Below, one piece after another: positions 9,713-19,308 of a DNA stretch of 64,000 bases. The notes beneath the pieces were generated by a model. It was not told the DNA's origin and searched no databases. It saw only the letters and a program-made list of their open reading frames with translations. Origin of the DNA: Nostoc sp. ATCC 43529 (GTDB lineage: Bacteria; Cyanobacteriota; Cyanobacteriia; Cyanobacteriales; Nostocaceae); the NCBI GenBank assembly GCA_003326205.1, contig LWTK01000105.1, positions 62,001 through 126,000 on the forward strand, given 5' to 3'. The translations under genes were made by a program, and so were the position numbers. Numbering within the stretch: the first letter of the stretch is position 1; each line of letters opens with the position of its first letter.

Positions 9713-9820
9713 TGACCTCACCCCCAACCCCTCTCCTTCAAGGAGAGGGGAGGAAAAAACCTAATTTTTCCTTACTCCTCCCTCTCCTCGCACGAGAGGG
9801 AGGCTGGGTGGGTGAGGTCT
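9713..9820. repeat. Long imperfect inverted repeat (ACCTCACCCCCAACCC family)
   Basis: GACCTCACCCCCAACCCCTC at 9714-9733 is matched near 9800-9819 by GGCTGGGTGGGTGAGGTC, with nested hairpins CTCCTTCAAGGAG and CTCTCCTCGCACGAGAG. This dispersed palindromic element separates two convergent genes and may also stop transcription. Confidence 0.7.
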
Positions 9821-9828
9821 GTCTCCCG

Positions 9829-10788
9829 TTAAACTGGGAGGACTGATTTGGGTTGTTCTATAAGCAGAGCAATTTCTGATATCGATGAGAGTTGCTGCTG
9901 TAAATTTTTCAGTAAAATTAAAGTTAGTTCATAGGTTGTAGTGTCTCCCTGTTGGGAGAAGTATTCCAGCGCCTTTCGTAAGTCTGCAATTGCCGCTGGT
10001 TCGTAGCCAAGCTGATGGTAAGCTATACCCCGATTGAGGTAAGCTTGGGCGTTGCTTGGTTTAAGTTTGAGTGAGTCAGTAAAATCTCTAACAGCACAAG
10101 AGCGATCGCCACTTCTGGCACAAGCACAACCCCGATTATAATAAGCTCTGTAATCATTGGGATTGACAGCAATTGCCTTTGAAAAGTCGAGCATAGCTGT
10201 TTTTAAATCTGATAACTCAAAATGAGCGATTCCGCGATCGTTGTAGATATCTGCTTTGAGTACACTAGATATTTGGGGAATATTAGTTAGTGCTAGTTCG
10301 TAATCTGATATTGCTTGTTGGCGATCGCCCAACATAGCACGGGCTACTCCTCGGTTATAGTAAACTCTAAAATCATTAGGGTTGAGTGCGATCGCTCCAT
10401 TGTAATCTGCGATCGCAGCTTGATAATCCCCTTGTCTGTAGTATGCTAATCCCCGGTTCAGGTGTGCTTCTACATTGTTAGGTGCAAAATTCAGAGCTTG
10501 ATTGCAATCGGCGATCGCATTTTGATAATCTTTTAGTTTTAGATAAACAAGACAGCGATGGTTATAAGCCGCAGCAAAATCATTTTTGACCTTAATTGCC
10601 TCCGTAAAATTTTCAATAGCTTCTGCATAATTGCCATGCTGCGTTTTTTCAATTCCTAACTTGAAAAAATCACCGGCTGTAATTTCAGTAACGGTAGCGG
10701 GTAGCGAGTACCCAGGTGAAGCGATAAAAATACAGACGAGTGCCAAGGCAATACCAAAATTGAGCATGAATCGGTAAAAGCGACTCAT
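9829..10788 (-). CDS. Secreted tetratricopeptide repeat protein
   Basis: About 319 residues with an N-terminal signal sequence (FMLNFGIALALVCIFIASPG) followed by roughly seven TPR units in which the NPNDFRAYYNRG-type pattern recurs. TPRs form protein-binding superhelices. The ATG at 10788 was preferred since it places the hydrophobic signal directly at the N-terminus; in-frame starts at 10803 and 10884 would give longer versions. The protein is probably periplasmic or anchored outside the cytosol. The partner is unknown. Confidence 0.82.
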   Translation of the reverse strand: MSRFYRFMLNFGIALALVCIFIASPGYSLPATVTEITAGDFFKLGIEKTQHGNYAEAIENFTEAIKVKNDFAAAYNHRCLVYLKLKDYQNAIADCNQALNFAPNNVEAHLNRGLAYYRQGDYQAAIADYNGAIALNPNDFRVYYNRGVARAMLGDRQQAISDYELALTNIPQISSVLKADIYNDRGIAHFELSDLKTAMLDFSKAIAVNPNDYRAYYNRGCACARSGDRSCAVRDFTDSLKLKPSNAQAYLNRGIAYHQLGYEPAAIADLRKALEYFSQQGDTTTYELTLILLKNLQQQLSSISEIALLIEQPKSVLPV

Positions 10789-10916
10789 AATGATATCTCG
10801 CATTGCTAACAGAACAAAACTAGTAGGTAATATCAAGTTCGTGTGAATACTTGTAATTAGGTTTAATGTACGCAGAGCTTCCAATTATAAGTAATTTAGC
10901 GAACTTTCTGAGGATT

Positions 10917-11034
10917 TAGGACTTACGCAAAAACTCTCTCTTGCTCTTATTTCTTTGTGTCCTTTGCGTCCTTTGCGGTAGCCTGCGGCAAGCCGCTCCG
11001 CGTCTACGTTTTTTCATGATTTTGCGTAAGTCCT
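10917..11034. mobile_element. MITE-like element with AGGACTTACGCAAAA terminal inverted repeats
   Basis: The left end AGGACTTACGCAAAA (from 10918) is the exact reverse complement of the right end TTTTGCGTAAGTCCT (to 11034). The inside contains the motifs CCTTTGCGTCC and GCGGCAAGCCGCTCCGCGTCTACG. The element is flanked by the direct repeat GAGGATT at 10910-10916 and 11035-11041, consistent with a target duplication. No transposase is encoded. Confidence 0.7.
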
Positions 11035-11091
11035 GAGGATTATTAAAACCTTTATATCCTCGAAAATCCTGCTTAAAAATGAGGATTTTCA

Positions 11092-11202
11092 TCAATTATC
11101 CATTTTAACAAGGGCTAATCGCTCCTTATCAATTCCAATTTTATTACTCTTAGCTGGTGGCGTCAAAAGACAATCTGTCAAACTGCCATCTTTTAAATTT
11201 TC
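11092..11202 (-). pseudogene. Possible C-terminal gene remnant
   Basis: On the - strand a frame ending at 11092 reads LTDCLLTPPAKSNKIGIDKE then RLALVKMDN and a stop, and runs upstream directly into the AGGACTTACGC repeat end with no start codon. The composition is protein-like, but the family is not recognised and the stretch is short, so it may be chance. Confidence 0.25.
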
Positions 11203-11413
11203 AGGACTTACGCAAAATTATGAAAAATTCAATTGTAGGTTGGGTTGAGGAACGAAACCCAACCTACACTAATGCACAATTTTAAGCTTGACACACCCTA
11301 CTGTATATTTTATTTTTTGGAAGTCCCTAATACTAAGTTGCTTTCAAACAGAATATTCTTACTCCTTATTCTCACCGCAAGTTAATATCTTTGATTGCAA
11401 CTTAGTATCAATT

Positions 11414-11803
11414 CTAAGGAAGACTATTCCGCAGACGACGCAAACAATTTATCGATGCCGCACAATCACAACCAAACAAAGCTACCGCCGCATCGCTTTC
11501 TGCATCTGTAACTCCAAGCAAAGCCTTTTCAATATTCTCATCAGTAACATCAATCTCTGCTACACCCTTTTGCAAATGAGATAAATCTTTAGTACCAGCG
11601 CAGAAAAATTGGCCAAGTTTTGGATGTCTGACACAAGCTTTCTGATCTTCTGCGGATACTGGTGTAGTAGCGGCGTCAGGACGGTCTACTGGTTGGGGAT
11701 TTATTGGTTCATTAGCAGTGGTTACTTTACTGGTCATTAACATTGAAGCTAAAGACATGAAAGCGGCGGTTTTGGTAGTTAAATTTATTAACAGTTTGTT
11801 CAT
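11414..11803 (-). CDS. Hypothetical secreted protein
   Basis: A 129-residue protein with a probable signal peptide (residues about 1-31, MSLASMLMTS core, cleavage near TTANE). The mature part has four cysteines (KACVRHP, FFCAGT, FGCDCAAS, INCLRRL region) and an acidic middle. The ATG start is preceded by AGGAAA at good spacing. I do not recognise the family; the paired cysteines suggest a disulfide-stabilised or metal-binding periplasmic protein. Confidence 0.65.
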   Translation of the reverse strand: MNKLLINLTTKTAAFMSLASMLMTSKVTTANEPINPQPVDRPDAATTPVSAEDQKACVRHPKLGQFFCAGTKDLSHLQKGVAEIDVTDENIEKALLGVTDAESDAAVALFGCDCAASINCLRRLRNSLP

Positions 11804-11973
11804 GCAATTTTCCTACAACTAGGTTGGCAATTTAGGTTAATTTTCTCTAAGGCTTAGTAAGGGAATGATGTTTTCCAAGAACCTGGATACTGAAGCAATT
11901 TACCTGTAATATACACCATCAAATAAATTGTGACTTTAGATTCACAGATTCTTGAAAAACAAACGGCAAAAAA

Positions 11974-12189
11974 TCAAAGTAAAAGTTTTGAGTTGTTTAC
12001 CTTGTATCTTTTACATTTATTTATTTCCCAAACAGGAGATTTTTTATTAGAGAGATAGCAATCGATTATACTGCTATTTTCAAGAGCCATCACCCAGTAG
12101 CGAACACGACATTCACGCTCATCCTGGAAGGCAGAGCAAAGGTTAAACAGCAATGGCAAGGGTTTCTCTGCTTGTATTAGTGGAATCAC
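11974..12189 (-). CDS. Small hypothetical protein, uncertain
   Basis: A 71-codon frame with a GTG start containing CSAFQDERECRVRYWVMA and several further cysteines and tryptophans. The cysteine spacing and composition look more protein-like than neighbouring random frames, but no family is recognised and there is no strong ribosome-binding site. It lies alone in a roughly 490-base interval. Confidence 0.35.
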   Translation of the reverse strand: MIPLIQAEKPLPLLFNLCSAFQDERECRVRYWVMALENSSIIDCYLSNKKSPVWEINKCKRYKVNNSKLLL

Positions 12190-12295
12190 GCACTAAATTG
12201 TAGAGCAAAAATTACGTAGGCGCAGCCCGTCGTAGACATCGCTTGCATCTGCCTAAGTAATTATGCTCAAAATTACCAATGAGAAAGAAGCGATC

Positions 12296-12820
12296 TTAGT
12301 TAGTTTTAGCAGTCTGCCATCCGTGTAAAATCGGCATGGTAAACAATCCCCACGCCAAACCCGTAATCAATCCAAAGGGCGTAACGACGTAATTATTGAA
12401 ACTCCAAAAACCAAAAACCTCTGCTGCCAATTCCAATGGATAAGCCATCATTAGCACGCTAGCTAACGCTGCGCCACTCCCGCCATACTGGCTTAACCAG
12501 TAAAAACCTTTACCATCTGTGGCGGCGTACAACAGACGAGTAATTAGCAAACCAGTGACAGTACCGTAGCAACGCATACATACTGCCATAATATACGGCG
12601 GTGCTAAATCTAAGCCCATTGTCGGTTGCGGACATACACAATCGCCCATAAAGTAAATGATATTGGCAATTTTGCCAAGCAAAGATACCCCAGACGCAGC
12701 CAAAAAGGGAGCAGTTACAGGGCCGACAACCATCCCCGCTAGCATAATATCAGCGATCAAACTGACCCAATTAAGATTTTTGGCAGATTCTAATTGCCTT
12801 GCGGAAACGATTCTTTGCAT
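12296..12820 (-). CDS. DUF2085 family integral membrane protein
   Basis: A 174-residue multi-span membrane protein. The central segment has the DUF2085 signature of spaced cysteines: MGDCVCPQP followed by VCMRCYGTVTGLL, a CxRCxG pattern seen in this family. About four hydrophobic segments are visible. The ATG start is preceded by AAAGG. The family function is unknown; the conserved cysteines near the membrane suggest metal or thiol chemistry. Confidence 0.75.
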   Translation of the reverse strand: MQRIVSARQLESAKNLNWVSLIADIMLAGMVVGPVTAPFLAASGVSLLGKIANIIYFMGDCVCPQPTMGLDLAPPYIMAVCMRCYGTVTGLLITRLLYAATDGKGFYWLSQYGGSGAALASVLMMAYPLELAAEVFGFWSFNNYVVTPFGLITGLAWGLFTMPILHGWQTAKTN

Positions 12821-13565
12821 AAACCTTTTTTTGTGTTGTTTTTTTGTCTTTTTTAATATATTTACATATCTATAGCAATCCGGTTTGATTCAGTAGGTAG
12901 ACATAATTAAGTGTAAGATTGGAGCTTTGTTCGTAGTAAGCGATTTATCGCTCTTAACAGACGTTTTAAGGACTAAAGTCCATACTACGAACTTTAGTTT
13001 AATTGAGTCTTTCTACTTCTTAATTGCGTAGATAGTGTACCTACAATTTAAGGTGCGTTAGCCTATGGCATAACACACCCTACAATTGTCATATTCCAAT
13101 ACAGTTGAGATTAGACCAAAACACTTGTAGAGACGGCGATTTATCGCGTCTCGAAAACCCACAATTTTGTACAATTAGCCCTTAACTGAACGGTGTTGTG
13201 TCATAGTCTAGAAATTAAAAACTGAAAAAAAATTCTACGATTAGAGGTTGTTTGAAAAGTGGTTGGCTGTATCTTTGCACTTATCGTTCACCCCTAACCA
13301 CCTTAAAAAAGGGCTATCAGAATCAAAATTTCTCTTAAAAAGAAGGATTTAGGGAGATTTAGAACGTTTTGCTACCGATAAGAGGACTTTTCAAACATCG
13401 TCTGACGCTGATTTACTACATAGTGCTTTAAAAGTCAAAATGTCAACACTCATCAGAATGAATTATTAATTCTATCTAGAGAAAGTTTTAAGAAATTATT
13501 AAAAACATTATGGTATTGTCGGGTAATAAATTTTTTATTACTCTACAGCGGTACTACTAAAGACA
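12821..13565. other. 745-base intergenic region rich in palindromic elements
   Basis: Four repeats lie in series. An ATAGCAATCCGGTTTGAT motif at about 12871 is close to the left end of the element that splits the DUF29 gene at 46242, and it runs into GTAGGTAGACATAATTAA at about 12891. The inverted repeat GTTCGTAGTA (12929-12938) / TACTACGAAC (12983-12992) follows. Next comes a GAGACGGCGATTTATCGCGTCTC hairpin near 13131, split here as GAGACGGCGA and TCGCGTCTC. Last is an element at 13249-13397. The promoter for the tamB-like gene should be at the 3' end. Confidence 0.6.
13249..13397. mobile_element. MITE-like element with TGTTTGAAAAGT inverted ends
   Basis: TGTTTGAAAAGT at 13249-13260 is perfectly reverse-complementary to ACTTTTCAAACA at 13386-13397, giving a 149-base element with no coding capacity. 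The flanks show no clear target duplication. Confidence 0.55.
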
Positions 13566-16500
13566 ATGACAGGCTCTCCAAATCCAGGGAACGATCGCCA
13601 ACCAAGGAATCCTCGTTTAAATCTGCTGCTTTTAAAACGTGCCAGTTTGGTTTTAGGAATCATTTTGCTTGGAGGAATTGCAGCTGGTGTTTGGTGGACT
13701 AGAAACTATGTATATGAAGATCTAGCACCTTTAGTACAGCAAAATCTTGAGCAATTACTTGGCCGTCCAATCAAATTAGGTAGAGTTGAACGTTTTTCAC
13801 TTTCTAGTTTGAGATTTGCTTCCCTATCGATACCAGCAACTCCTACCGATGCAGACGAGTTGACAGCAAAGGCAGTAGATGTCCAGTTTTCGCCTTTACA
13901 GGTTATTTTAACTAGAAAACTACCATTAAATGTCACATTAGTCCAGCCCAATGTCTACATCCAACAGGATCGAGATGGTCGCTGGGTGACGGCGCAAGTG
14001 AAGAGTGGAGAAGGCGCAGGCCCCATTCAAACTGAGTTACAAACACTCCAGATTGTTGATGGAAATGTAGAATTATTACCAGCCTCTGCACCAAATAAAC
14101 CCAAAGGTTCTGTAGTTATAAATCAATTTGGTGGTGTTGCCAAATTTTTACCCAGAAACCAAGGGGTTGGTTATGAAATAAATGGTCAACTCACTAGAGG
14201 CGGTGCTGTTAAAATCTCTGGTGAAACACAATTTAAAACCGAACAAACTAATCTTAAAGTTGTAGCGCAAACTTTACAAGCATCTGATGTCAGCCGTTTA
14301 ATTGAGTTGCCAATTGTTTTGCAAGCTGGGCAAATAGATGCTGATTTAGGAGTAACAATTCCATCAGATGTTTCGCAAATAGCTATCACTGGTACGGCTA
14401 TTCCTAATCAAGTTACTGCTCAAATTGAAAATCTTCCCCAAAAGTTTGTTAATGCCAATGGTAGTTTAATATTTCAAGGTCAAAACATCGCCTTAAATAA
14501 TTTAACTACAAACTTTGGCAAAGTCCCCATCATCGCAAATGGAGCAGTTAATAGTCAAACCGGTTTTAATCTTTCAGCCCAAATAAAACCAGTCAGTGCT
14601 AGAAATATCTTAGACACACTGAAAATAAGTTCGCCAGTGGTGGCTATCGGTGAAGTGCAAGCAAATATTAAGTTGCAAGGGCCACTCCAGCAGCCTGTTC
14701 TTAGCGGTATCGCAAGTAACACCAAGCCAGTTCAAGTTGACCGCGTTCAATTCAAAAGTGTCAACACCGATTTTAAGTTAAGTGTATCTAAAAAGACATC
14801 TACCATCGCAGTCTCGAATCTCAAACTAGTCCCAGCAGCGGGTGGTGAAATTACTGGAAGCGGTCAAGCTACACTTAACGATCGCGTAAAATTTAATATC
14901 TTAGCCGACGGTGTTTCCGGCGATGTACTGGCACGCAGCTATGGCTTCACTCCCCCAATTAATGTTGGCAATGTCTCAGCAAGGGCAGAAATTACTGGTT
15001 CATTGGGTAAACAACCCTTAGCACTTAACGTTTCCAGCCTGCAAATACAGCCACCAGCCGGGGGGCAAATCTTGGGCAATGGTCAAATTCAGCTAGCACC
15101 GCAAGGGAATGTCTTATTTAACATTCAAGCCCAAAATATACCAGGAGATGTCCTCGCCAATACAAACAACACTTCCTCCCCCATCAAATTTGGTGCAATA
15201 TCAGCAAATGCCAGAGTTAGCGGTACTCTTGGGAATCTGCGGACAGTGGTGCAACTGCAAGCGCCTACTGCTACCTATCCTACTACGGGACGAGTTGCGA
15301 TCGCTCAACAAGGGCAGAATATTCTATTGCCAAATGCTGTTTTCAACATTGCAGGCGGTAGAATTACAGCCACGGGTCGAGTTGTACAACAACGCTGGCA
15401 AGCTTTTGTCAACGCCCAAAGCCTGCAATTAAATCGTTTTGGGCAAATACCACCGCAGTTTCAGGGAGTTCTCAACAATGCGGCGTTGAATTTATCAGGA
15501 AGCACTGCTTCTTTTCAACCCTCAACCATTCAAGCCACAGGACGAGCAAACTTGAATGTGGCGGGAGGTACGCTTAATGTCAGGGATATTAACTTGAATG
15601 GCGGTCGTTGGCAAGCAGTTGCTAACGCTTCCCAAATTCAACTCGGCCGTTTCTCGCCACAACTGCGGGGACGGCTGAATAGTAACGTCAAGTTGACGGG
15701 CACAACAAACTCCTTCCAGCTTGCAGATATTCGCGCCGCCGGACAAATTCGTGCTTCACAATTAGCACAGTTAGCGCAACCGCTGACAGCACAATTTCAG
15801 TGGAATGGCAAGCAAATTATAGTTGAACGGGCAACCACACAAGGAGTAATTGCGAGTGGTGCGATCGCTGTACAATTACCCCAAACGGGTACACCTGAAA
15901 TTTCTGGCATTAATTTAAACGTCCAAGCCCAGAATTTCAACCTCAAAAATGTAGGCACTTTTGTTCCTGGAGATTTAGCACTAGCAGGGTTATTAGATTT
16001 TAATGGACAAATTACAGGCACTCCTAACACTCCTCAGGCTACTGGCAATATCCGGCTGCGGAATTTTAATGTCAGTAATTTGGCATTCGACCCAGTTTTA
16101 ACTGGAAATGTGAATTTTCAAGGCGGACAAGGAGCAAGCTTGCAACTTGCTGGTACGCAAGACAGGATAGCTTTAAACCTGGGTGCAGATTATCGTCCAA
16201 CGTCATTTTTAGTCAAGCGCGATGAGGCCGTAACCACAGGAAGAACTCAGGGAGATAACTTAATTATCAACGCCCAACAGTTTCCCATAGCGTTGGTTGG
16301 CGGTTTTTTACCCGATAATCGATTGAAACCCTTAGGAGGGCAATTATCTGGAAATTTAGTTGTTAATCTTAATAATTATGCAGTGAGTGGGGATGTTGCG
16401 ATCGCCAAGCCGCGTGTTGCCAGAGCCTCAGCAGACGAATTTCGCGGTAATATCAGCTATGCCGATGGTGCTGCTAGCTTAACCAACGGTTTATTGCGGT

Positions 16501-18968
16501 TAGGAAGCGGCAATATAGCCTTAAGTGGGAATTTACAAACCGGAAATGACCCGAAATTTCAAGTACAAGCTAATGTAAACCAAATTCAAGTCCAGCAACT
16601 CTTACAAGCTTTTAATATCTACGACTTTCAAGACCTTGGTAGCGGGTTAGAGTCTCCGACCTTGGCGGGAGCAGAAGCACTCAAAACCACACCTGTTAGT
16701 TTACCAAATGCAGACTTAAAAACCCAGTTAGAATATTTCTCCAAGATCGAAACATCGGTAGCACAACAACAGCAAGCAGATACCCAACAACCAGCACCTT
16801 TACCGACCCTTGCACAATTAACAGGTGCATTGAATGGCGGAATTTCAGCTAGTGGTTCCTTAAAATCTGGGCTGAATGCCGACTTTAATTTCCAAGGTGA
16901 TAATTGGCAATGGGGTCAATATTCGATTAATCAAGTTATAGCTAGAGGCAATTTTGCAGATGGTGTAGTCACACTTTCACCATTGAGTGTCGGAATAAAT
17001 CAAGGATTAATCGCTTTTTCTGGACAGTTGGGAACCGAACAACTAGCTGGAAATTTGAATATAGCGAGTTTACCTCTGTCACTTTTGCAGCCGTTTATCG
17101 AACAATATCCTATAGATATTACCGGTCAACTTAATGCTACGGCTAATTTGCAAGGTAGTTTAAAAGATCCTACAGTTAATGGCTCGGCATCGTTGGCTAA
17201 TGCCAGTTTAAATCAGCAACCCATACAAACAGGACAGCTGAAATTTAACTACGACAATGCCCGCGTAAATTTTGATAGTACTTTGTTGTTGACGGGAACG
17301 CAACCCATTGCAATTACAGGTAGCATACCTGCTCCTTTACCTTTTGTGGCAGTCAAACCAGATAATAATCAAATCAATGTTAACGCCAAGGTGAATAATG
17401 AAGGCTTGGCACTGTTAAATGTATTGACCAACAATCAAGTTAGCTGGGTAAATGGTGAAGGTGAAGTGGATGTTAGAGTTCAAGGTACTATAAGCCAGCC
17501 AATTATTAATGGAACTGCCAGAATTAATAATGCTACTTTTACCGCTCAAGCTTTATCCGATCCTCTAACAAATGTCACAGGAACACTACTTTTTAATGGC
17601 GATACGCTAAATGTAGAAAATATTCAAGGCAATTATAATCAAGGGCTAGTAGCTGCATCAGGAATCCTGCCGATTTTGACTCCCCAGCAAGGTGTATCTA
17701 ATCCTCTGACTGTATCGATAGAAAAACAACTCAATTTTAAAGTTCCGGCATTATATGAAGGCGATGTTAGTGGTAGCGCCGTAATTCGAGGAACAGCACT
17801 AAATCCGATAATTGGCGGAGAAATTGAACTGAGTAATGGTCAAGTGATTATCGGAAAATCCGCCGCTGAAACTTCAGAACCAGCAACTACATCAGAGACT
17901 ACTATTATTACTCTCGATACACCAGAAACTAACACTAATACAACTACATCAGAGCCTACTTCTACTACTTCTAATACACCAGAGACTAATAGTAATACAA
18001 CTACACAAGACCCTACTTCTACTACTTCCAATACACCAGAGACTACCACTACACCGCCAACTAGACCCAACTTACCTGTAGAGTTTGCAGATTTACGGTT
18101 GATTTTGGGCGACGATGTGCGAGTCACGACTGAGCCTTTACTTAGCTTTGTACCGGGAGGAGCAGCGTTAACTCAACCCATACTCAGCTTTGATGCTGAA
18201 GGCGACTTGACCATTAATGGTACCTTAGCCAAGCCCCTTCCTCAAGGACTCATCCGTTTAACAGGAGGACGGCTGAGCTTATTTACAACCGAGTTTACCT
18301 TGGCGCGGGGTTACGAACACACTGCGCGATTTACTCCCAGCCAAGGACTTGACCCTACCCTTGATGTGCGATTGGTGGCAATTGTACCTGAGGCATCGGC
18401 AACGAGCAATCGAATTTTGGAATCACCTTTGTCTGCGGAAATTAGTGATGCTTCTGTGAATAACTTTGGTACATTACGTACCGTCCGCGTCCAAGCAAGG
18501 GCGACAGGGCCAGCCAGTGAATTAGGAGAAAATCTCGAATTAACGAGCGAACCTGGCCGGAGTAGAGGAGAAATCGTGGCTTTGCTGGGTGGCTCGATTT
18601 TAAATTCTTTGAGTCAACCAGGAGATTTAAGCCAAGGATTGACTAATTTTGCTAGTTCTACTATTTTAGGTAGTCTGCAAGGAACTATAACTGCGATCGG
18701 ACAAGCTGTTGGTTTTAACGAGTTTCGCATATTTCCTACCCCTACCACCAATGAAGAATCAAGAAGATCTTCGGTTCTTGATTTGTCAGCGGAGGGTGTA
18801 TTTAATGTGAATCGGAATTTCTCTGTTTCTTTATCGCGGGCTTTTTCTACCAATGAGTCTTTCCGTTACAATGTCCTTTACCGCCTCAATGACGAAGTTC
18901 TTGTACGCGGCTCAACTAATTTGGATAATGATAGTTCATTGTTAGTCGAGTATGAAAATCGATTTTAA
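13566..18968 (+). CDS. TamB-like translocation and assembly module protein (DUF490)
   Basis: A 1800-residue protein anchored in the inner membrane by one helix (about residues 24-47) with a very long periplasmic beta-rich region of repeated hydrophobic-groove strands, and a C-terminal TamB/DUF490 domain (about 1500-1800) that ends in a beta-strand closing with Phe (LLVEYENRF). TamB and AsmA-like proteins bridge the two membranes and take part in outer-membrane protein insertion or phospholipid transport. A Thr/Ser/Pro-rich low-complexity stretch lies at about residues 1437-1500, with two copies of a 19-residue unit (PTSTTSNTPET core). It stands alone, close to the outer-membrane porin gene. 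Confidence 0.92.
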   Translation: MTGSPNPGNDRQPRNPRLNLLLLKRASLVLGIILLGGIAAGVWWTRNYVYEDLAPLVQQNLEQLLGRPIKLGRVERFSLSSLRFASLSIPATPTDADELTAKAVDVQFSPLQVILTRKLPLNVTLVQPNVYIQQDRDGRWVTAQVKSGEGAGPIQTELQTLQIVDGNVELLPASAPNKPKGSVVINQFGGVAKFLPRNQGVGYEINGQLTRGGAVKISGETQFKTEQTNLKVVAQTLQASDVSRLIELPIVLQAGQIDADLGVTIPSDVSQIAITGTAIPNQVTAQIENLPQKFVNANGSLIFQGQNIALNNLTTNFGKVPIIANGAVNSQTGFNLSAQIKPVSARNILDTLKISSPVVAIGEVQANIKLQGPLQQPVLSGIASNTKPVQVDRVQFKSVNTDFKLSVSKKTSTIAVSNLKLVPAAGGEITGSGQATLNDRVKFNILADGVSGDVLARSYGFTPPINVGNVSARAEITGSLGKQPLALNVSSLQIQPPAGGQILGNGQIQLAPQGNVLFNIQAQNIPGDVLANTNNTSSPIKFGAISANARVSGTLGNLRTVVQLQAPTATYPTTGRVAIAQQGQNILLPNAVFNIAGGRITATGRVVQQRWQAFVNAQSLQLNRFGQIPPQFQGVLNNAALNLSGSTASFQPSTIQATGRANLNVAGGTLNVRDINLNGGRWQAVANASQIQLGRFSPQLRGRLNSNVKLTGTTNSFQLADIRAAGQIRASQLAQLAQPLTAQFQWNGKQIIVERATTQGVIASGAIAVQLPQTGTPEISGINLNVQAQNFNLKNVGTFVPGDLALAGLLDFNGQITGTPNTPQATGNIRLRNFNVSNLAFDPVLTGNVNFQGGQGASLQLAGTQDRIALNLGADYRPTSFLVKRDEAVTTGRTQGDNLIINAQQFPIALVGGFLPDNRLKPLGGQLSGNLVVNLNNYAVSGDVAIAKPRVARASADEFRGNISYADGAASLTNGLLRLGSGNIALSGNLQTGNDPKFQVQANVNQIQVQQLLQAFNIYDFQDLGSGLESPTLAGAEALKTTPVSLPNADLKTQLEYFSKIETSVAQQQQADTQQPAPLPTLAQLTGALNGGISASGSLKSGLNADFNFQGDNWQWGQYSINQVIARGNFADGVVTLSPLSVGINQGLIAFSGQLGTEQLAGNLNIASLPLSLLQPFIEQYPIDITGQLNATANLQGSLKDPTVNGSASLANASLNQQPIQTGQLKFNYDNARVNFDSTLLLTGTQPIAITGSIPAPLPFVAVKPDNNQINVNAKVNNEGLALLNVLTNNQVSWVNGEGEVDVRVQGTISQPIINGTARINNATFTAQALSDPLTNVTGTLLFNGDTLNVENIQGNYNQGLVAASGILPILTPQQGVSNPLTVSIEKQLNFKVPALYEGDVSGSAVIRGTALNPIIGGEIELSNGQVIIGKSAAETSEPATTSETTIITLDTPETNTNTTTSEPTSTTSNTPETNSNTTTQDPTSTTSNTPETTTTPPTRPNLPVEFADLRLILGDDVRVTTEPLLSFVPGGAALTQPILSFDAEGDLTINGTLAKPLPQGLIRLTGGRLSLFTTEFTLARGYEHTARFTPSQGLDPTLDVRLVAIVPEASATSNRILESPLSAEISDASVNNFGTLRTVRVQARATGPASELGENLELTSEPGRSRGEIVALLGGSILNSLSQPGDLSQGLTNFASSTILGSLQGTITAIGQAVGFNEFRIFPTPTTNEESRRSSVLDLSAEGVFNVNRNFSVSLSRAFSTNESFRYNVLYRLNDEVLVRGSTNLDNDSSLLVEYENRF
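17876..18064 (+). repeat. Coding tandem repeat in the TamB-like gene
   Basis: Two near-identical units of about 57 bases (CCTACTTCTACTACTTC core) plus degenerate neighbours encode a Thr/Ser-rich linker just before the C-terminal DUF490 domain. Copy number could vary between strains without changing the frame. Confidence 0.7.
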
Positions 18969-19017
18969 AAGAATTCAGAATTCAGAAGTAATTTAGGTAG
19001 AGTTTTAGCACAATCAA

Positions 19018-19308
19018 GTGTTTAACAGCCAACTAAAACAATGCGAACTGTGTCAAAGAGAGATGGAAAATTTAACTATCCATCACTTAGTTCCACGGCA
19101 AAATACTAAACGCAAAAAACAAGACCCAGGTCTAACAATAAATATCTGTTCTGCGTGCCATCGTCAGATTCATGCTTTATTCAACAATAAAGTGCTTGCC
19201 AAAGAACTCAACACAATAGACAAGCTTAGCAATGAGCCGCAAATGCAAAAATTTTTGGCTTGGGTAAGAAAGCAAGACCCAGGTAAGCGAGTTTCAGTCC
19301 ATCGCTAA
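19018..19308 (+). CDS. Small HNH-type zinc-binding nuclease-like protein
   Basis: A 96-residue protein starting with GTG, with no ATG available in frame. It has CELCQREM (residues about 8-15), IHHLVPR (the catalytic His pair region) and NICSACHRQIHALF, which together form an HNH fold with a CxxC...CxxC zinc site. Such stand-alone HNH proteins are common in cyanobacteria and may be nicking enzymes. It follows the tamB-like gene after about 50 bases and could be co-transcribed, although no functional link is evident. Confidence 0.75.
   Translation: MFNSQLKQCELCQREMENLTIHHLVPRQNTKRKKQDPGLTINICSACHRQIHALFNNKVLAKELNTIDKLSNEPQMQKFLAWVRKQDPGKRVSVHR

Larger units (their letters stand above)
10885..11413. 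other. Intergenic region with two MITE-like repeats and a gene remnant
   Basis: This spacer holds a complete inverted-repeat element (10917-11034), a possible C-terminal coding remnant on the - strand (11092-11202), an isolated AGGACTTACGC end at about 11203, and the hairpin GTAGGTTGGGTT (11235-11246) / AACCCAACCTAC (11256-11267). No intact gene is visible. Confidence 0.6.
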
